From Bacteroidota bacterium (GTDB lineage: Bacteria; Bacteroidota; Bacteroidia; Bacteroidales; Prolixibacteraceae): a DNA stretch of 58,531 nucleotides. This document shows, in pieces, positions 53,195 through 58,531 of this stretch (positions within the stretch are counted from its first letter, which is position 1; the number at the start of each line of letters is the position of its first letter). The stretch lies in NCBI GenBank assembly GCA_030698405.1, contig JAUYMU010000101.1:1-58531 (forward strand), in the 5' to 3' direction. The position numbers and the translations under genes are program-made. The notes below the pieces were generated by a model. That model was not told the origin of the DNA. It made no database searches and worked only from the letters and a program-made list of their open reading frames with translations.

Positions 53195-54517
53195 ATGAGA
53201 AACAAGATTATTATCGCATCGGCATTTTTACTGATGATTTTCGCAGACAGTATTTATGCACAAGATTGGCCGCAATTCCTTGGCCCAACCCGAAACAGCA
53301 TTTCAGACCAAAAAGATATTTTACGCACATGGCCAGCCACCGGACCGGAAGTAATGTGGACTGCAAATGTTGGTATTGGTTATGGCGGACCTGCTGTAAA
53401 AGACGGTAAAGTTTATCTGCTCGACAGGGATGACAAAGTAGGCGATAACCTGCGGTGTTTTGACCTTTCCAGCGGAAAAGAACTTTGGAATTTTGCCTAC
53501 GATGCGCCCGGTGCCGTTATGTTTCCCGGTTCGCGAAGTGTTCCGACTATTGACGGTAATCACATTTATTCGTGTGGTCCTTATGGCGACTTGTATTGCA
53601 TCGACATTAATACGCACAAGCCCGTCTGGAATAAAAACGTCTGGACGGATTTTGGTGGCGAAAAAATTCCTATTTGGGCAATTTCACAGTGTCCGCTGGT
53701 TTTTGGTAATTTGCTGGTAATTGCATCGCAGGCCCCTGAAGCCGGCGTGGTTGCCTATAACAAAACCACGGGCGAAATTGTGTGGAAAACGCCGAATCTG
53801 GGTAACGAAACGTATGTCAGTCCATCGATTGTAAAAATCGAAGGGGTCAATCATATTGTGATGGTTACTTCATCTACAAATTCATTCGGGCATGCCGAAT
53901 TACCAAAAACTCCGGGCAATATCACGGGTATAGAACCCCTCACAGGAAAAATCCTCTGGAATTTTTCCGGCTGGGATTGTCACATCTCGGTGGCGCCCGC
54001 AGTGGACGCCGGTAACAATAAAATATTGGTTGTGGGTGGATATGAGCATGGCGCTTTGATGATTCAGGTTGATAAAACGGCTGATGGCAGCTTCGATACA
54101 AAAGAACTTTTCAGAACGGTGGAATTTGGTGACCAGACCAAACCGCCCGTTCTGCACAAGGGATATTTTTATGCCCAGTACGGAACCAACAACCGTCGCG
54201 ATGGATTGGTTTGCATGAACATGAACGGTGAAATTATGTGGAAAACCAAACGTGATCCCGATTTCAACAAGGGCAGCATGATTCTGGCAGATGGATTGAT
54301 TTTGGCTACAGACGGAGCAAAATCGCTGTATTTAATTGAACCCAACCCGACAGCATTCAAACCCCTTGCAAAGTCTGAACTGCTGGCTGAGGTTAAAAGT
54401 GACAACCCGGGCGCAGCCAGATTTGGAACTCAAAACTGGGCGCCCATCGCGCTTTCCGATGGCAAACTGCTCATCAGGGACCAAAGCCGGCTGATTTGTG
54501 TGAAAGTGGCTGAATGA
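53195..54517 (+). CDS. Exported PQQ-like beta-propeller protein
   Basis: A 440-residue precursor with signal peptide (ASAFLLMIFADSIYAQD) and repeated propeller blades: DWPQFLGPTRNSIS at the start, then GKVYLLDRD, FDLSSGKELWNFAYD, GDLYCIDINTHKPVW, YNKTTGEIVWKTPN, IEPLTGKILWNFSG and ICVKVAE at the end. The WPxxLGP entry and xGxxLW blade endings are those of BamB/PQQ-dehydrogenase-like propellers. The residues that bind PQQ and Ca2+ in alcohol dehydrogenases are not recognisable, so it may be a scaffold rather than an enzyme. It follows the CMD-cupin gene by 95 bp. Confidence 0.85.
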   Translation: MRNKIIIASAFLLMIFADSIYAQDWPQFLGPTRNSISDQKDILRTWPATGPEVMWTANVGIGYGGPAVKDGKVYLLDRDDKVGDNLRCFDLSSGKELWNFAYDAPGAVMFPGSRSVPTIDGNHIYSCGPYGDLYCIDINTHKPVWNKNVWTDFGGEKIPIWAISQCPLVFGNLLVIASQAPEAGVVAYNKTTGEIVWKTPNLGNETYVSPSIVKIEGVNHIVMVTSSTNSFGHAELPKTPGNITGIEPLTGKILWNFSGWDCHISVAPAVDAGNNKILVVGGYEHGALMIQVDKTADGSFDTKELFRTVEFGDQTKPPVLHKGYFYAQYGTNNRRDGLVCMNMNGEIMWKTKRDPDFNKGSMILADGLILATDGAKSLYLIEPNPTAFKPLAKSELLAEVKSDNPGAARFGTQNWAPIALSDGKLLIRDQSRLICVKVAE

Positions 54518-54615
54518 AAGTTCAATTACACATTTTAGCTGTAGTATGGGAAAAGATTATTTGAATTTCGTAAGCTTTTGTTTGACTTGTATTATTCCGG
54601 CATAATCGCCTTAAC

Positions 54616-54623
54616 TATTTTTG
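54616..54623 (+). promoter_or_regulatory. -7 box of the DUF5916 gene
   Basis: TATTTTTG is a perfect TAnnTTTG match 40 bp before the ATG at 54664. TTTG at 54581-54584 lies too far upstream (31 bp) for a standard -33 box. Confidence 0.45.
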
Positions 54624-54663
54624 TTCCTTAAAATTCAATACGTTAACATTTTAGCATGATAGA

Positions 54664-56862
54664 ATGAAAAGATTAGTTTTTTTTATCATTTTGTTTCTAA
54701 TTTATACATTTTCCTTTAGCCAGGAAACCAACAGTTCGATTACTGTAAAATATATAACTGATCCAATTCGTTTGGATGGTGTATTGGATGAGGACATTTG
54801 GCAAATCGCCGACAAAGGCAGTAATTTTTGGCAATTTTTTCCCACTGACTCAGCTAAATCAGTAAATCCAACGGAATTCAGGCTATTGTACGACGATCAC
54901 TTTATATATGTGGGAATTCGTGCCGTTGTAAAAACAGATAATTATGTGGTTGCCTCCCTCCGTCGCGATTTTGTTGGAACCAGCAGCGATAATGTTTCTT
55001 TAATGTTTGATACATTCAGAGACGGAACAACAGCCTTTCTTTTTGGTATGACTCCATACGGAGTTCAGCGTGACGCATTCATTTCGGAAGGAGGTGCAGG
55101 TGCAGCCGGTTTTAATACTACCTGGGACCAGAAATGGCTGGTGGAAAGCAAAATGCACGACGATCACTACATTCTGGAAGTTGCCATACCTTTCAGCTCT
55201 CTGAAATTCAATGGTGGAGATTCTTCGTGGCGACTGAAATGCTACCGGTGGGACATGCAAACCAACGAACAAAGCACCTGGGTTCGCGTTCCCCAAAACC
55301 AGTTATTATCGAACCTTGCATTTATGGGGGAAATGATTTTTGAAAAGCCACTGCCTAAATCACATACGGCAATGGCAATTATTCCTTATGTTAATGCACT
55401 TTCACAAAAGGATTTTGTAACCAATAAACCAGACAACAATATTAAATTTGGTGGTGATGCAAAATTGGCTATCGGGAACAGTATGAATCTGGACATTACC
55501 GTAAATCCCGACTTTTCGAATGTGGAAGTGGACGATATTTTTACCAATCTCACGCGGTTTGAAGTTTTTCTTCCCGAAAAGCGGCAGTTTTTTATTGACA
55601 ACAACGATTTGTTTGGAAACTATGGCGATATGTATAATGCGGCAAAACCTTTTTTCTCACGCCGGATCGGACTGGCAAGAAACGCAGCGGGAAACCTAAT
55701 TGAAAACCGGATTATCGGCGGTGTCAGGCTGAGTGGAAAATTAAGTGAGGACTGGCGGCTTGGTTTCCTGAATATCCAGACCGAAGAAGATGTTGCCAAC
55801 GAGATAGCATCGAACAACAACATGATGTTGTCGGTGCAGAAAAAAGTGTTTTCCCGCTCAAATATCGGACTTTTTGCCATCAATCGTCAGGCTTTTAAAG
55901 ATTACGACTTTCTGGATAGTAATGAAGAATATAACCGGGTAATCGGTGCCGAATACAATCTGGCATCGGCTGATAATAGCTGGACCGGGAAATTTTATCT
56001 GCATAAATCGTTTCAGCCCGATGATAAAAAAGGGAACCTTTCGTCGCAGGCTACGGTAACCTACAATAACCGCAAATTCACCTGGATTGGAGATATGATG
56101 TACGTGGATGAAGATTTCCGCGCCGATTTGGGTTTTGTGCCAAGAACCGGAATATTAAAAAATGGCAATGGCCTCGTTTATAAATTCTATCCTTCCGGGA
56201 GTTCGGTAAGTCAACATGGCCCGGGTGTAATGGCATTGTATTATTGGCGACCCAACATGGATTTCAAAAAAACCGACCATACTTACAGTTTATACTACAA
56301 TGTGAATTTCACCAATCAGTCAACACTTCGACTTGACCTTCAAAATCAATTTGTTTTTCTGACACAGGGTTTCGATCCGACCCGATCGGGTGGTGTCCCA
56401 TTAACAGGCAATCATGATTATTCATTTTATCAATACAACCTGACTTATCAGTCAAATCAGGCAAAAGTAATTTCGTTTAATGCCTTGTCGTCGGGAGGTC
56501 AGTTCTTTAATGGTAATAATTTTACAGCAGGCGGAGTACTCACCTTCAGATTTCAACCCTGGGTATCGCTTAGCCTGAATACCCGTTACGATGCAATTCG
56601 TTTGCCCTCGCCCCATTCCAATGCCGACTACTGGCTGGTTATGCCGAAAGTCGATGTTACATTCACCAAATCACTCTTTTGGTCAACCCTGGTTCAATAC
56701 AGCAACCAGCGCGATAATCTGGGAATTAATTCAAGGTTGCAATGGCGTTATGCGCCTTTATCAGATTTGTATCTGGTGTACAACGACAATTATTTTACTG
56801 AAGATTTTGGACCCAAATTCAGGTCTATTAACCTGAAACTGACGTATTGGTTAAATCTGTAA
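54664..56862 (+). CDS. CBM9-like / DUF5916 outer membrane protein
   Basis: A 732-residue precursor with signal peptide (IILFLIYTFSFSQET). The N-terminal part up to about residue 210 is a carbohydrate-binding-family-9-like sandwich (DPIRLDGVLDEDIWQIAD, LYDDHFIYVGIRA, YILEVAIPFSSLKF). The rest is DUF5916: FLPEKRQFFIDNNDLFG, PFFSRRIGLARN, then many amphipathic strands with a barrel-like end (FRSINLKLTYWLNL). Such proteins are abundant in Bacteroidota and are thought to sit in the outer membrane; ligand and role are unknown. It may bind the polymer or glycan that the exported esterases attack. No defect. Confidence 0.87.
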   Translation: MKRLVFFIILFLIYTFSFSQETNSSITVKYITDPIRLDGVLDEDIWQIADKGSNFWQFFPTDSAKSVNPTEFRLLYDDHFIYVGIRAVVKTDNYVVASLRRDFVGTSSDNVSLMFDTFRDGTTAFLFGMTPYGVQRDAFISEGGAGAAGFNTTWDQKWLVESKMHDDHYILEVAIPFSSLKFNGGDSSWRLKCYRWDMQTNEQSTWVRVPQNQLLSNLAFMGEMIFEKPLPKSHTAMAIIPYVNALSQKDFVTNKPDNNIKFGGDAKLAIGNSMNLDITVNPDFSNVEVDDIFTNLTRFEVFLPEKRQFFIDNNDLFGNYGDMYNAAKPFFSRRIGLARNAAGNLIENRIIGGVRLSGKLSEDWRLGFLNIQTEEDVANEIASNNNMMLSVQKKVFSRSNIGLFAINRQAFKDYDFLDSNEEYNRVIGAEYNLASADNSWTGKFYLHKSFQPDDKKGNLSSQATVTYNNRKFTWIGDMMYVDEDFRADLGFVPRTGILKNGNGLVYKFYPSGSSVSQHGPGVMALYYWRPNMDFKKTDHTYSLYYNVNFTNQSTLRLDLQNQFVFLTQGFDPTRSGGVPLTGNHDYSFYQYNLTYQSNQAKVISFNALSSGGQFFNGNNFTAGGVLTFRFQPWVSLSLNTRYDAIRLPSPHSNADYWLVMPKVDVTFTKSLFWSTLVQYSNQRDNLGINSRLQWRYAPLSDLYLVYNDNYFTEDFGPKFRSINLKLTYWLNL

Positions 56863-56909
56863 AAGAATTTATTTTCGTAAGACTTAAAACGACGACTTTT
56901 TAAAAGTAA

Positions 56910-57902
<993 letters not shown>

Positions 57903-57911
57903 TTGATTTCA

Positions 57912-58007
57912 AAATATTCGTTGACTGAAATGGCGAAAAGCTTGATGCTGGTATTAAATACGATGATTGATTGGTCGTTGGTTCATTTTGAAGAGGTGAC
58001 CAAATAA
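57912..58007 (+). pseudogene. 3' fragment of a second hxlR gene
   Basis: Positions 57913-58007 match the last 95 bp of the HxlR gene (44758-44852) with 7 mismatches, about 93% identity, including the stop codon. The translation reads YSLTEMAKSLMLVLNTMIDW and on to the end. There is no start or DNA-binding part, so it is a remnant. It begins within 10 bp after the aldo/keto reductase stop. It suggests that a copy of the regulator once lay here, or that recombination between two copies moved the block between them. Confidence 0.85.
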
Positions 58008-58058
58008 AACAGAAGATTAAACGTAATAACTGCCGGTTTTTAGTTGAGTTTGTCATTT

Positions 58059-58400
58059 TCAGGGCACGCTACTTTTCACATACGGAATCCCAAATTGAGG
58101 AATGAATAAACTGTCGTTCAGAATGTGATAGTCAAGCCGGTTGGCATCTTCCATCCCCTCGGGTCGAAAAAGAATGATATTATTTTGGGTGTAGAATTGA
58201 AAAGGGAAAAGGTTGAAGACTTCGGAAAAACGAAAGGTGGTTCGCGTACCCAAATTATCCTGAGTGAATCGGATCGTATCGCTATAAATGGTGATCCCAT
58301 TATTGGAGTCACGACCTGAGTAGGTTCTACTCCAAGCCCCGACCAGATTGATATCTATGCTTTTGCCCGAATAATCTTCAGGAGTTATATCATCAGACAT
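58059..58400 (-). CDS. Small beta-rich protein, unknown function, possibly N-terminally truncated
   Basis: A 113-residue frame starting MSDDITPEDYSGKSIDINLV with strand-like segments (GAWSRTYSG, IYSDTIRFTQDNLG, FPFQFYTQNNIILF, DYHILNDSLFIPQFG) reminiscent of lipocalin-like or META-type exported domains. Proteins of this look normally carry a lipoprotein signal. Upstream in the same frame a further start (58473-58475) reads MTAKIRIITLRQLSC and then a TAG stop at 58428-58430, so the N-terminus may have been lost by mutation. Not recognised as any named family; could be a decaying gene. Confidence 0.45.
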   Translation of the reverse strand: MSDDITPEDYSGKSIDINLVGAWSRTYSGRDSNNGITIYSDTIRFTQDNLGTRTTFRFSEVFNLFPFQFYTQNNIILFRPEGMEDANRLDYHILNDSLFIPQFGIPYVKSSVP

Positions 58401-58473
58401 CCAATACCTATGCTTGATTATCAACGCCTAACAGGATAATTGCCGTAAAGTAATAATCCTTATCTTAGCGGTC

Positions 58474-58531
58474 ATGGGACAACTATTACTACCAATATTT
58501 CCAAGCGATACCCGAATGATCACTCTGACAC
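58474..58531 (+). CDS. Start of a gene running off the window
   Basis: From ATG 58474 the frame reads MGQLLLPIFPSDTRMITLT and stays open to the last base. The beginning LLLPIFPSDT resembles, from memory, the N-terminus of a family of Bacteroidota proteins with transposase-like content, but 19 codons are not enough to assign it. A box TATCTTAG (58461-58468, one mismatch to TAnnTTTG) lies 5 bp upstream. Confidence 0.4.
   Translation, partial: MGQLLLPIFPSDTRMITLT

Overview
The window looks like a chromosomal segment of a Bacteroidota bacterium, probably of the Bacteroidales/Marinilabiliales type (phylum fairly sure, order a guess). The reasons are: an Oar-like TonB-dependent receptor, two ECF sigma/anti-sigma loci including a FecR with the Bacteroidota-type C-terminal domain, STN and CarboxypepD_reg domains, many signal peptides ending in AQ, few visible Shine-Dalgarno sites, and repeated TAnnTTTG promoter boxes 10-25 nt before start codons.

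Left part (1-12.4 kb): an NfnA/SudB-like flavoprotein whose iron-sulfur cysteines are mostly missing, an Oar-like receptor, nadA, a PIN-domain toxin-antitoxin pair, and a larE-larC-larB block with a NicO/UreH-like metal permease. The lar genes make the nickel-pincer nucleotide cofactor, but the client enzyme LarA is not here. An aldo/keto reductase and a DUF4258/YgiT-type toxin-antitoxin pair follow.

Middle (12.4-32.7 kb): a tetR-tolC-MFP-RND efflux operon on the minus strand, a YqaA/DedA-like membrane protein, a DUF433/DUF5615 toxin-antitoxin pair, rbfA, a methyltransferase and a LolC/E-type permease. Next is a type II restriction-modification locus in which the endonuclease is broken by a 99-bp inverted-repeat element with a TAA target duplication, leaving an orphan C5-methyltransferase that carries a MerR-like N-terminal helix-turn-helix. 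Then come an ECF sigma/anti-sigma operon with two paralogous outer-membrane barrel proteins and peptidase E, an S41 protease, dCMP deaminase, a receiver-only response regulator and tRNA-Leu(CAA).

32.9-42.7 kb: a tight five-gene operon of ECF sigma, FecR, an STN-aspartyl protease-PDZ protein, an STN-CarboxypepD_reg protein and an MG2/plug-like protein. It has the regulators of a TonB-receptor locus but no barrel receptor, and is the best candidate for an undescribed envelope system. A hybrid malic enzyme follows.

42.9-58.5 kb: an orphan APS-kinase-like gene, a secreted protein of unknown role, and a block bounded by an HxlR regulator on the left and a 95-bp, about 93% identical fragment of its 3' end on the right. 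Inside are an AraC regulator, four different exported alpha/beta hydrolases, an exported CMD-cupin fusion, a PQQ-like propeller protein, two outer-membrane-type proteins and an aldo/keto reductase. This reads as an acquired or rearranged catabolic island for an ester-containing substrate; the substrate is unknown. The window ends at the start of a further gene.

Functional calls rest on reading translated motifs and family memory; no database search was run.
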